In this document: one piece after another, positions 1 to 5,648 of the stretch
Layout of the letters: each line of letters starts with the position of its first letter
Position numbering within the stretch: the stretch's first letter is position 1
From: Clostridium sp. CAG:590
GTDB lineage: Bacteria > Bacillota > Clostridia > Lachnospirales > Lachnospiraceae
DNA length: 5,648 bases
Assembly: GCA_000431135.1 (NCBI GenBank)
Contig: HF987875.1
Coordinates: 34,305-39,952, forward strand
Reading direction: 5' to 3'
The notes under the pieces: model-generated
What the model was told of the DNA's origin: nothing
Database searches by the model: none
The model's input: the letters and a program-made list of their open reading frames with translations, nothing else
Program-made: the position numbers and the translations under genes

Positions 1-1
1 C

Positions 2-316
2 TGTGTCGGACATACAAAGAGTGAAATACAGCAGATATTAACTACGGTTAAGAATATAACATTTCGTGTAGAATGGCAGGAAGAGTATAGTAATGAGATT
101 CCGTCGGGACAGGTGATGGAGCAGAGTATTCCGGAGGGAGAAGAATTAGAAGAAGGAGAAGAGTATGATCTTCGGCTCATAATAAGTGCAGGACCGGAGC
201 CTGTGCAAACGACAGAAACGGTTACGACACAGCAGACAACAAAGTCAGCCCCGGCTAAGAACAATAAGAGTTCTTCCACAAAGAAACCGGATGAATTAGA
301 TGGATATATTGAGTAA
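2..316 (+). CDS. PASTA-domain protein, C-terminal fragment (probable PASTA Ser/Thr kinase)
   Basis: Only the last 104 residues are in the window; the reading frame enters open from the left edge and ends at TAA 314-316. Visible residues 1-64 have the pattern of one PASTA repeat: a VG near the start, a short helix (KSEIQQIL), a strand, then EYSNEIPSGQV, SIPEGEELEEG and a closing strand LRLIISAG. PASTA repeats sit outside the cell and bind peptidoglycan or muropeptides in Stk/PrkC/PknB-type kinases. Residues 65-104 form a Thr/Ser/Lys-rich, low-complexity tail ending in an acidic stretch. The kinase and membrane segments would lie upstream, so the kinase assignment is inference: penicillin-binding proteins and other envelope proteins also carry PASTA repeats. 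Two GTG/ATG codons at 113-118 fall inside the PASTA fold and are not plausible starts. The next gene begins 37 bases after the stop with no terminator between, suggesting co-transcription. Confidence 0.82.
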   Translation, partial: CVGHTKSEIQQILTTVKNITFRVEWQEEYSNEIPSGQVMEQSIPEGEELEEGEEYDLRLIISAGPEPVQTTETVTTQQTTKSAPAKNNKSSSTKKPDELDGYIE

Positions 317-340
317 ATATAGAAGTGATTGACCAAGGAT

Positions 341-345
341 GAGGA
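341..345 (+). promoter_or_regulatory. Ribosome binding site deciding the start at 354
   Basis: GAGGA lies 8 bases before ATG 354. The earlier in-frame ATG at 339 has only a weak AAGG directly abutting it, so 354 is the better start. Confidence 0.6.
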
Positions 346-353
346 ATGGAAGC

Positions 354-1757
354 ATGCAACAGGATAGATTGTGCAAAGCATTACAGAAGATATATAAAGA
401 AAAGAAATTTTTTCGGTTTGATGAGTTTATTGTTTGTAAAATGTGTGATATGCCGTTGGATAGTGTGATTACAGATGATCTGCGCAGGAAGGCATATGCA
501 GAATTTCAAATACAGACGGAACGGGCAGAGCTTGCGAGCGAGGTAACGATGCGCAGGTGGTTTGGAATGACGGGGTATACGAAACCGAACCGGATACATA
601 TATATGAAATGGCATTTGCGCTGCATTTAGATAAGAAAGAGACGGAAGAATACCTGACAAGGGGAATTGGTGAGCCGTCTTTTCAGATCAGCGATTACCA
701 TGAGATTATTTATCTGTATGGGATTGAGAATGGTTTGTCGTTTGATAAATGCCAGCAGATGATCCGTCTGTTTGAAAAGAATCTGATGGTGAATCAGAGA
801 CTGTCGACGACACGGAGTACGGAACAACTGCAGTTACAATATGAAGAAAAAAAGAATTTGCCGGTATCCGATTTTCTACTTTTTATGGCAGACAATACGG
901 TGTATTTTAAGGGGTACAGTAACACGGCGCTTTCGTATCTGTTAAGTTATCGGAACCAGGTATTAAAGTATATCCGGCAGGAAGCGGCAGAACAGTTAGA
1001 ACAGCGGCTTTCTGAGACAGATTATAATGTATGGAAGAGCAGACATTGGATGACGGACAGAAAAGATCCGTATCGGATGATTCAGAAATATCTGAAATCG
1101 CGTTCGGGAAGTGCATTGTCAGAGGATCTGGCAAAGAATATCAAAGAGCTTGCGAAGATCACATATTCAACATTGTCTAATAATTCGCTGGTGCGTTCGG
1201 AAATATTCTGTGACCGATTAGAAACGCAATCAAAGAATACACATTCGGATGTGCGTAACATGACGATGAAACACATATCGGATCTGTTTAATATTGCAAA
1301 TCAGAAGGAAACGGCAATGAAAGTGATTGCAGCATTAGGAAGACTGGAAACATTGCAGCCGGAGAAAGCATGCCCGGAAGATATAAGGGATCTTCTGAAG
1401 AAATTGACGAAGAAGGAGGATGTGGATTGGAGCTGTGGCAGTGCAAGAGAATGGCTGGTGGAATATGATAAGGAGCATAAACGCCGGCAACTGGTCGTAC
1501 AGCGCAGTGATCTGCTGCCATTTGTACTATATGTTTCACAACAGAAATACATAGAGCAGACGGAGAAAAAAGGAGTATTATATGATGCAGAAAAAGCAAG
1601 ACAGATGTTTTGGCAGGCTGCGGATGTTGTGCTGGCAGCCTGTAACATGGCACCGATCAGCAAAGAACGGGAGCTGGATGCCGTACTGCTTGCCTGTTAT
1701 CAGGAAGAAGAGATGTATGGCTATGCGGATGTGTTAGAGACGTTGCCTGAGTTATAA
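354..1757 (+). CDS. Uncharacterised cytoplasmic protein with HTH-like N-terminal section
   Basis: I do not recognise a named family. The product is 467 residues from ATG 354, or 472 if ATG 339 is used. It is hydrophilic and mostly helical, with no signal peptide or membrane segment, so it should act in the cytoplasm. Residues about 55-105 resemble a helix-turn-helix of the XRE type: ASEVTMRRWFG, a turn with KPNR, then a helix EMAFALHLDKKETEEYL, followed by GIGEPSFQISDY. The pattern 'choose a test, Trp-Phe-Gly, Lys-Pro-x-Arg, then a helix, EYL' is what XRE-like domains look like, but the DNA-contacting residues cannot be confirmed by eye. The remaining ~350 residues are long, charged helices with no catalytic motif I can identify. 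It follows the PASTA protein after 37 bases and could be part of the same signalling operon, perhaps as a regulator or phosphorylation target; this is inference from position only. Its base composition is like the LRR gene (one 60-base line, 961-1020, counted at 28 G+C). Confidence 0.85.
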   Translation: MQQDRLCKALQKIYKEKKFFRFDEFIVCKMCDMPLDSVITDDLRRKAYAEFQIQTERAELASEVTMRRWFGMTGYTKPNRIHIYEMAFALHLDKKETEEYLTRGIGEPSFQISDYHEIIYLYGIENGLSFDKCQQMIRLFEKNLMVNQRLSTTRSTEQLQLQYEEKKNLPVSDFLLFMADNTVYFKGYSNTALSYLLSYRNQVLKYIRQEAAEQLEQRLSETDYNVWKSRHWMTDRKDPYRMIQKYLKSRSGSALSEDLAKNIKELAKITYSTLSNNSLVRSEIFCDRLETQSKNTHSDVRNMTMKHISDLFNIANQKETAMKVIAALGRLETLQPEKACPEDIRDLLKKLTKKEDVDWSCGSAREWLVEYDKEHKRRQLVVQRSDLLPFVLYVSQQKYIEQTEKKGVLYDAEKARQMFWQAADVVLAACNMAPISKERELDAVLLACYQEEEMYGYADVLETLPEL

Positions 1758-1855
1758 GATAATATAATGAGAAGAGTGCAGAACATTTTGCAAATCTGAA
1801 GTTATAAAGAGTAATTTTCAGGTTACAGAGAAAGCATAAGAATCGGAAGATGCGT

Positions 1856-1861
1856 GGGAGA
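1856..1861 (+). promoter_or_regulatory. Ribosome binding site deciding the start at 1868
   Basis: GGGAGA lies 6 bases before ATG 1868. The ATG at 1850 in the same frame has no well-spaced purine tract, so starting at 1868 is preferred. It also gives a more typical signal peptide (MRMLKRN plus a hydrophobic core). Confidence 0.55.
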
Positions 1862-1867
1862 TATAGA

Positions 1868-3994
1868 ATGAGAATGTTGAAAAGGAATATAAGTCGAATA
1901 GAAGATATCAGACAATGTGTTTTGTTGTGGAAAATGTTTGGTGTATGCGTGTTGCTGCTGGTCTGCATAATCGGAAAGAGAAACAATGTGCAGGCCGCGG
2001 AATATGATTATCCAATCGAGGAGACGAAAGTAGTACAGGTGTTGGATGAGGATTGTAGGGATTCACAAGGCATAAAGTACGCATTAGATGATGAGCATGG
2101 AACCGCCATGATAGGTAATTATGCAGATGGCTATACGGATAGCAGTGGATATCAGGAGACGGAGGACGGAGTCTGCATTATTCCGGAAAAGGTATCATAT
2201 CAGGGAAAGGAATACACGGTAACCACAATGGATCAGGAGGTATTTACCAATAATGAAACAATCCGTGTTCTGGTCATACCGGATACGATTACGGAGACTA
2301 AGAGCAGTCTTATCTGGTCTAATATGCAGGCACAGTATCTCTATGTTGGCAAGGGTCTGGATCTGACACAGTGCAGTATGGAGAATTGCTCTAACTTGCG
2401 GGAAGTGGCGGTATCGGGAGACAATCCTTATGTAAAAAATGTGGATGGTGTGATATACAGCAAAGATGGGAAGACACTGCTATATAACCCTCCGATGAGA
2501 GAAGGAAGTGCATTAGGGGAATATCAGGTGTTGGACGGAACCGAAACGATAGCGAGCCAGGCATTTAGGGAAAGCCGATATCGCAGTATCCGGTTACCGG
2601 ATTCGGTGAAGCGGATTGGATTCGGGACATTTGCCTTTTGTACCTGGTTGCGTACCATGGATCTGTCTAATGTAGAAGAAATTGGTGCGTGTCCTTTCTA
2701 TGGGGGAGATTATTCCCTGCAGGCAATTCAGTTTCCAAAGCGAGATTATACACTGCGGCTGTATACCATGGACCAGTATGTTCCGATGCGCGCATTGTTG
2801 CTTACAAAGGGTTTGCATTTAGAGGATAAGAACAGTTCTTCTTTTGGGGAAATGAAGTATCTTCAGTGTGCGGCTGTGCAGGATGGTGTGACTGCCATTG
2901 GGGAGAAGGAGTTTCAAAAATGTGGCAGATTGCAGATGGTATTACTACCGGATACGTTACAGAGTATTCCGGAAAAATGTTTTTCAAAATGCACATCTCT
3001 TAAGAAGCTTTACATTCCGCCATCGGTGACATCAATTGGAGATGGTGTGCTTGCTGATTGTTCGGCTGTGATATATGGGGAAGAAGGAAGCGTAGCAGAG
3101 GATTATGCGTTAGAGAATGGATTTTCTTTTGTGGATGTAAGTTCCCACGATCATGAACATCTGGCAGATACGACAGTGTATGAAGATCCATATATGAAGA
3201 TTACGGCAAAGTATTGTTCGGAGTGTGGATATGCAAAGGATATACAACAGGAGATGAAGAATACGGATCCGGATGCGGATATCACTAATGGGGTTTATGA
3301 TATGCACATAGAAAAGGCGCATGAGAAAGTGGTATTAGAACGGAATATGACCGATGCACAGGGAGTAGTCTATAGTATTAACAAGCAGACACATATTGCG
3401 AGTGTTGTAAGAGTAGAAGATCGTGAAGAACAAACGGATATTGTAATACCGGAGGTTGTAGAAAAGGACGGGGTGGAATATATTGTGGATCATGTGAAAG
3501 AGAATGCCTTTGCCTCGAATGAGCATGTTGTCGCGATTACACTATCGGATGCAATCCGGACAGTTGATGAAGGGGCACTTGCCGCGAAATCATTAAAATA
3601 TGTATATATCGGTGAGAACATGACCAATATGATCGCTAATGCGTTTGCACATGATAATAACATTCAGAACATTTGGATCAAACCGGGAAACCCGCATTTT
3701 TATGTAAAAGATCATACGATCTATGAATATAATAGCGATGGTGGTAAAGATTATTGGGTTTTCGCATATACGCCGGATAACAACACATCAGCCGAAGACA
3801 CAAAGAAAGATGATGAAATAAAGGATCCCGGAAAGGCAGACCAGGATGCATCAACAGGGGAGATACAGAGTACGGAGACAACGGAAAAATCAACAGAGAC
3901 GAAAGAGGATACGGGAAATCAGGGTGCATCAGACAGCTCAAACGATTCCTCAAAGGATGTGAACCCGGAGAAGATTAAGAGTAGGATTAGTTGA
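1868..3994 (+). CDS. Secreted BspA-like leucine-rich-repeat (LRR_5) protein
   Basis: The product is 708 residues from ATG 1868 (714 from ATG 1850). Numbering here uses 1868. A basic N-terminus and a hydrophobic core at about 17-36 are followed by VQA-A at about 41-44, a plausible signal peptidase I site, so the protein should be exported. Residues about 105-424 carry LRR_5 (TpLRR/BspA) repeats, seen as phrases such as VLVIPDTI, SIRLPDSVKRIGFGTFAFC, MVLLPDTLQSIPEKCF and LYIPPSVTSIGDGVL. Residues 427-457 form a linker with HDHEH and CSECG, like His/Cys linkers in other Lachnospiraceae surface proteins. A second, shorter LRR block spans about 492-634. The last ~75 residues are a Thr/Ser/Asp/Lys-rich tail with no LPXTG, membrane segment or recognised wall-binding repeat, so how it is retained at the surface is unclear. 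BspA-like proteins bind host or bacterial surfaces; the ligand here is unknown. It lies 110 bases after gene 2, so it may have its own promoter, but I could not identify a convincing one. Confidence 0.88.
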   Translation: MRMLKRNISRIEDIRQCVLLWKMFGVCVLLLVCIIGKRNNVQAAEYDYPIEETKVVQVLDEDCRDSQGIKYALDDEHGTAMIGNYADGYTDSSGYQETEDGVCIIPEKVSYQGKEYTVTTMDQEVFTNNETIRVLVIPDTITETKSSLIWSNMQAQYLYVGKGLDLTQCSMENCSNLREVAVSGDNPYVKNVDGVIYSKDGKTLLYNPPMREGSALGEYQVLDGTETIASQAFRESRYRSIRLPDSVKRIGFGTFAFCTWLRTMDLSNVEEIGACPFYGGDYSLQAIQFPKRDYTLRLYTMDQYVPMRALLLTKGLHLEDKNSSSFGEMKYLQCAAVQDGVTAIGEKEFQKCGRLQMVLLPDTLQSIPEKCFSKCTSLKKLYIPPSVTSIGDGVLADCSAVIYGEEGSVAEDYALENGFSFVDVSSHDHEHLADTTVYEDPYMKITAKYCSECGYAKDIQQEMKNTDPDADITNGVYDMHIEKAHEKVVLERNMTDAQGVVYSINKQTHIASVVRVEDREEQTDIVIPEVVEKDGVEYIVDHVKENAFASNEHVVAITLSDAIRTVDEGALAAKSLKYVYIGENMTNMIANAFAHDNNIQNIWIKPGNPHFYVKDHTIYEYNSDGGKDYWVFAYTPDNNTSAEDTKKDDEIKDPGKADQDASTGEIQSTETTEKSTETKEDTGNQGASDSSNDSSKDVNPEKIKSRIS
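2177..2458 (+). repeat. Diverged internal duplication in LRR protein, copy A
   Basis: This encodes about 94 residues of the first LRR block (IIPEKVSYQGKEYTV through NVDGVIY). It aligns with copy B at 3443-3724 at an almost constant offset of 422 residues. Matching phrases are IPEKV/IPEVV, GKEYTV/GVEYIV, VFTNNE/AFASNE, PDTI/SDAI, YLYVG/YVYIG and the NP...IY ending. The match is at protein level; codons differ, so the duplication is old. Confidence 0.6.
3443..3724 (+). repeat. Diverged internal duplication in LRR protein, copy B
   Basis: This is the second copy of the unit described at 2177-2458. After the shared IY ending, copy A continues into about 220 more residues of LRR repeats, whereas copy B has only a short extension (YWVFAYTPD) and then the low-complexity tail. 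The second block therefore looks cut short compared with the first. Confidence 0.6.
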
Positions 3995-4013
3995 ATATAG
4001 CGAATCCAATGAG

Positions 4014-4520
4014 GTGAATAAATGGAAGATAGACGGTAAGATTCAATATTTTGATGATAATGGAAATGTATATCGTATCGACAATGATTTAGTTCCTGAT
4101 AATGAGTATCAAATAAATGGATATGTCTATCAAACGGATAATATGGGAAGAGTAAGTTCTGTAGGCGGTTTGTTACGTATGAAAGACAGAAATGATCGCT
4201 TAACGATAAAGGATTCGATTACGGATATTGGTAAAGGAGATCAAAAAGAAGGGGATGATAGAGGACATCTGATTGGAGATCAATTTGATGGCTCAAATGG
4301 GTTGGAAAATATGATACCAGAGGATCCAGTCGTTAATAGAGTTGACTTTAAGAATTTTGAAAACGATTTGGCAAAACAAGTCAAAGATGGAAAAGAAGTA
4401 ATTGTTAATATTGATATAGTTTATGAAGGAGATTCTAGAAGACCAACAGATATTGTTGTTACATATTCTGTTAATGGGGAAATGAACTTTAGGATTTTTC
4501 CTAATAATCAGGAGGAATAG
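4014..4520 (+). CDS. Orphan DRGH-type nuclease toxin domain (Endonuclea_NS_2, EsaD-like)
   Basis: The product is up to 168 residues and matches the C-terminal toxin portion of LXG/type VII and other polymorphic effectors. Residues 10-50 form the pre-nuclease segment usual in this family (YFDDNGNVYRID, NEYQINGYVYQTD, GRVSS). The nuclease core follows: GKGDQKEGDDRGHLIGDQF with DRGH at 82-85, then GLENMIP and VNRVDFKNFE, then YEGDSRRP at about 137-144. In the Serratia-type nuclease family the DRGH His is the general base and an Asn and a Glu eight residues apart serve metal binding and catalysis. H85, N108 and E116 have that arrangement, so the site looks intact. The expected role is cutting DNA (possibly RNA) in a competitor or host cell. 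Oddities: there is no N-terminal LXG or other delivery domain, the first start in frame is GTG 4014 with no ribosome site before it, and the DNA is much more AT-rich than the LRR gene. It ends 2 bases before the immunity gene. It could be an orphan toxin tip, the remnant of a larger gene, or a frameshifted C-terminus of the LRR gene. The domain call is firm; the start is not. Confidence 0.85.
   Translation: MNKWKIDGKIQYFDDNGNVYRIDNDLVPDNEYQINGYVYQTDNMGRVSSVGGLLRMKDRNDRLTIKDSITDIGKGDQKEGDDRGHLIGDQFDGSNGLENMIPEDPVVNRVDFKNFENDLAKQVKDGKEVIVNIDIVYEGDSRRPTDIVVTYSVNGEMNFRIFPNNQEE
4511..4516 (+). promoter_or_regulatory. Ribosome binding site of the immunity gene
   Basis: GGAGGA lies inside the last codons of the nuclease frame and 6 bases before ATG 4523. 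This strong site contrasts with the missing one for the nuclease and would favour production of immunity protein over toxin. Confidence 0.8.
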
Positions 4521-4522
4521 AT

Positions 4523-4900
4523 ATGGAAGATAAATTATTTCAAAGGATTTTCGATATTCTTGAACCAGTTCTACCTGGGCATTGGAAGAGACTGGTTTTC
4601 TTTGCAGGATACATAGAGGGAAGTTATACGATGAAATATTATGTGAAAGATGATAACGATGAGTATACAGATTGTTTTAGACAAAATGTAATTGGCAATG
4701 CACAATTGATTAAAGTATTTATGAACATTGATAAAATAATAAAGGTCGAGAGAGACAAATTAGATGATAAAAGTAAATGGTCTGTTATGACTATGATTGT
4801 TGATGCAGATGGTAATATGAAGACGGAATTTGATTACTCTGATATAAGTGAGGACTCTATTGGGTATGAACAAAACTGGAGAAAAAAATATATTCATTAG
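4523..4900 (+). CDS. YezG/EsaG (DUF600) family immunity protein
   Basis: The product is an acidic, cytoplasmic protein of 125 residues with no signal peptide or membrane segment. It has the layout of the YezG/EsaG family: an N-terminal helix ending in W (LFQRIFDILEPVLPGHWKR), strands around FFAGYIEGSYTMKYYV, a central helix LIKVFMNIDKIIKVERDKL, then KWSVMTMIVDADGNMKTEFD, DYSDIS and a C-terminal YEQNWRKKY. Members bind and neutralise EsaD/YeeF-type nuclease toxins before export. It is somewhat shorter than B. subtilis YezG and S. aureus EsaG as I remember them, but the shorter form is familiar next to this kind of nuclease in Lachnospiraceae. It begins 2 bases after the nuclease stop and shares its AT-rich composition (line 4681-4740 counted at 13 G+C of 60), so the two probably moved as a unit. 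The family is recognised from memory, not from a search. Confidence 0.82.
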   Translation: MEDKLFQRIFDILEPVLPGHWKRLVFFAGYIEGSYTMKYYVKDDNDEYTDCFRQNVIGNAQLIKVFMNIDKIIKVERDKLDDKSKWSVMTMIVDADGNMKTEFDYSDISEDSIGYEQNWRKKYIH

Positions 4901-4909
4901 TTATGAAAT

Positions 4910-4915
4910 GGGAGA
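4910..4915 (+). promoter_or_regulatory. Ribosome binding site deciding the start at 4921
   Basis: GGGAGA lies 5 bases before ATG 4921. The upstream in-frame ATG 4903 is preceded by an A/T-rich run without a purine site, so 4921 is preferred. Confidence 0.5.
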
Positions 4916-4920
4916 ATATT

Positions 4921-5121
4921 ATGTTTAGAAATTGGTTGTTAAGAACAACAATAAGTATTGTTACATTTACACTGATCATGGCGGTATTCTGGGGAGTGCA
5001 ATATAGCTTAAATACACATTTGTTGTCATCCGTTACTAGTTGCCTTGCACAATATGGCATTGGTGTTCTGCTTTGCAGTGTGTTCATGGGAATGTGGACG
5101 GTGCGAAAGAAACCTCTCTGA
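4921..5121 (+). CDS. Small two-segment membrane protein of unknown function
   Basis: The product is 66 residues from ATG 4921, or 72 if ATG 4903 is used; I do not recognise its family. A basic N-terminus (MFRNWLLRTT) leads into a hydrophobic segment at about 10-28, then a short polar loop (SLNTHLLSSVTS), a second hydrophobic segment at about 44-61, and a basic C-terminal RKKPL. By the positive-inside rule both ends should face the cytoplasm with a short loop outside. It begins 20 bases after the immunity gene and may share its transcript. Its base composition (24 G+C in line 4981-5040) is higher than that of the cassette, so it may belong to the resident DNA instead. Nothing in the sequence ties it to toxin export or immunity; that would be guesswork. 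Confidence 0.6.
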   Translation: MFRNWLLRTTISIVTFTLIMAVFWGVQYSLNTHLLSSVTSCLAQYGIGVLLCSVFMGMWTVRKKPL

Positions 5122-5299
5122 CAGCTGAATTAAGCATATAATAAATGGTATAAGAGAGATGAAAAAGCATAGGAACCAAATTGGTGTCAGACATCAGAAT
5201 CTGATATAAAAATAATAATTGCCCGGAAATTGCTTTTAATATGCCTGTTTGTAGATGCTAATTTATACAACATCAGGAATAGAAAGGAACAATCCCAAT
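5122..5299 (+). other. Intergenic region with no recognised gene or terminator
   Basis: This 178-base, AT-rich stretch holds a TATAAT at 5137-5142 without a well-spaced -35 partner, and a 5-bp hairpin (ATCAG/CTGAT, 5193-5205) without a following T run. A 16-codon ATG frame at 5159 has no support. I see no RNA gene. Confidence 0.5.
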
Positions 5300-5599
5300 A
5301 TGGATATATATTCATTTATCAACTCCAAAGATATAAGGGAATATTTAAAATAGATTCAATACCAATTTAGATCTCTTGAAACTGCCTGGCTGATATATGC
5401 TTGCCGGGCATTATCATTTAAGCAAAAGAAAGCAAAATGGGAGCAACTGATAATCTCAATGTCGGATTGTGAGGTTCCGTGTGTGGATAATTGTGTCGAG
5501 TGGAATAGTCTTCACTCATGTCTGAAACGGTATATTCATATTGTAGATCAGGAATTAGCGGAATTTTATAAGGAGAAGCCGCAAGGTGAATATGTTTAA
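5300..5599 (+). pseudogene. Remnant of a small Lachnospiraceae-type protein, split by an in-frame TAG
   Basis: ATG 5300, preceded by AAAGGA at 5283-5288, begins MDIYSFINSKDIREYLK and then meets TAG at 5351-5353. The same frame continues after the stop with IQYQFRSLETAWLIYACR, then KWEQLI, MSDCEVP and SLHSCLKRYI...ELAEFYKEK, ending at TAA 5597-5599. From memory this is one conserved family of small acidic proteins in Lachnospiraceae, in which the N-terminal phrase, the ETAWLIY-type helix, the D-C-E-V motif and the LHxFLKxYM-type helix occur in this order in one chain; the TAG sits where a Glu codon is usual. One G-to-T change would make it. The C-terminus also seems short, and the frame stays open after TAA 5597 to the window edge, so a second nonsense change is possible. 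No function is known to me. A programmed readthrough or a sequencing error is less likely but not excluded. Confidence 0.68.
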
Positions 5600-5648
5600 G
5601 GGTTATATCCGGTAAAGTATATAGCCATTTTTCCACGTTCTGACAGTA

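Noticed and set aside
113..316. A separate small gene starting at GTG 113 or ATG 116
   Set aside because: The frame is open to the left edge and the codons lie inside a PASTA repeat, so this is the end of a longer gene.
1288..1663. Two overlapping minus-strand open frames of about 120 codons inside gene 2
   Set aside because: They lie wholly opposite a well-supported + strand gene, are Ser/Cys/Pro/Leu-rich as expected for antisense shadows, and have no recognisable motifs.
1743..1768. TTGCCT followed by TATAAT as a promoter for the LRR gene
   Set aside because: The spacer is only 14 bases and the -35 box is poor; the TATAAT alone is not enough in AT-rich DNA.
5193..5205. ATCAG-AAT-CTGAT hairpin as a terminator
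   Set aside because: The stem is only 5 bp and is followed by A/T-mixed sequence without a run of T.
5173..5370. A + strand frame open for 65 codons across the intergenic region and into the remnant gene
   Set aside because: It has no ATG with a ribosome site, overlaps the remnant's better-supported frame, and no family is recognisable; length is unremarkable for chance given the composition.
5383..5410. 8-bp inverted repeat TGCCTGGC/GCCGGGCA with one G-T pair
   Set aside because: It lies inside the coding frame of the remnant, encodes conserved-looking residues there, and lacks a T run, so it is probably not a terminator.
1..5648. CRISPR array, tRNA/rRNA, insertion sequence or phage integrase
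   Set aside because: No regularly spaced repeats, cloverleaf-like sequence, terminal inverted repeats or transposase/integrase motifs were seen on either strand.

Overview
This window most likely comes from a gut-type member of the Bacillota (Firmicutes), probably Lachnospiraceae. The reasons are the purine-rich AGGAGG-like ribosome sites, moderately AT-rich DNA, a PASTA-domain protein, a BspA-like leucine-rich-repeat surface protein, and a nuclease toxin/immunity pair of the type found at the ends of type VII (LXG) effectors. The family-level assignment is inference from gene style, not from a marker gene. All intact genes lie on the + strand.

Layout. (1) 2-316: 3' end of a PASTA-domain protein, probably a PASTA serine/threonine kinase whose catalytic part is outside the window. 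(2) 354-1757: a 467-residue cytoplasmic protein of unknown function with a helix-turn-helix-like N-terminal section, close enough to gene 1 to share a transcript. (3) 1868-3994: a secreted BspA-like LRR protein with two collinear LRR blocks separated by a His/Cys-containing linker and followed by a low-complexity hydrophilic tail. (4) 4014-4900: a markedly AT-rich toxin cassette. It holds a DRGH-type non-specific nuclease domain (Endonuclea_NS_2, EsaD-like) without any N-terminal delivery domain, followed 2 bases later by a YezG/EsaG (DUF600) family immunity protein. (5) 4921-5121: a 66-residue protein with two predicted membrane segments. (6) 5122-5299: intergenic DNA in which I see no convincing gene or terminator. 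(7) 5300-5599: a decayed gene of a small protein family common in Lachnospiraceae, interrupted by an in-frame TAG after codon 17. The last 49 bases hold nothing I can call.

How the parts relate. Genes 1 and 2 look like a regulatory/signalling pair. The LRR gene is probably a separate secreted product. The nuclease/immunity pair is the most interesting part: its active-site residues are intact, but it begins abruptly at the 3' end of the LRR gene, has no recognisable ribosome site of its own, and differs in base composition from the DNA before it. It looks like an orphan toxin tip with its immunity gene, inserted or left behind by recombination. An alternative is that it was once the C-terminus of a larger protein: the frame is open upstream into the LRR gene and a single-base shift would fuse the two. 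The decayed gene further downstream fits an accessory region undergoing turnover.
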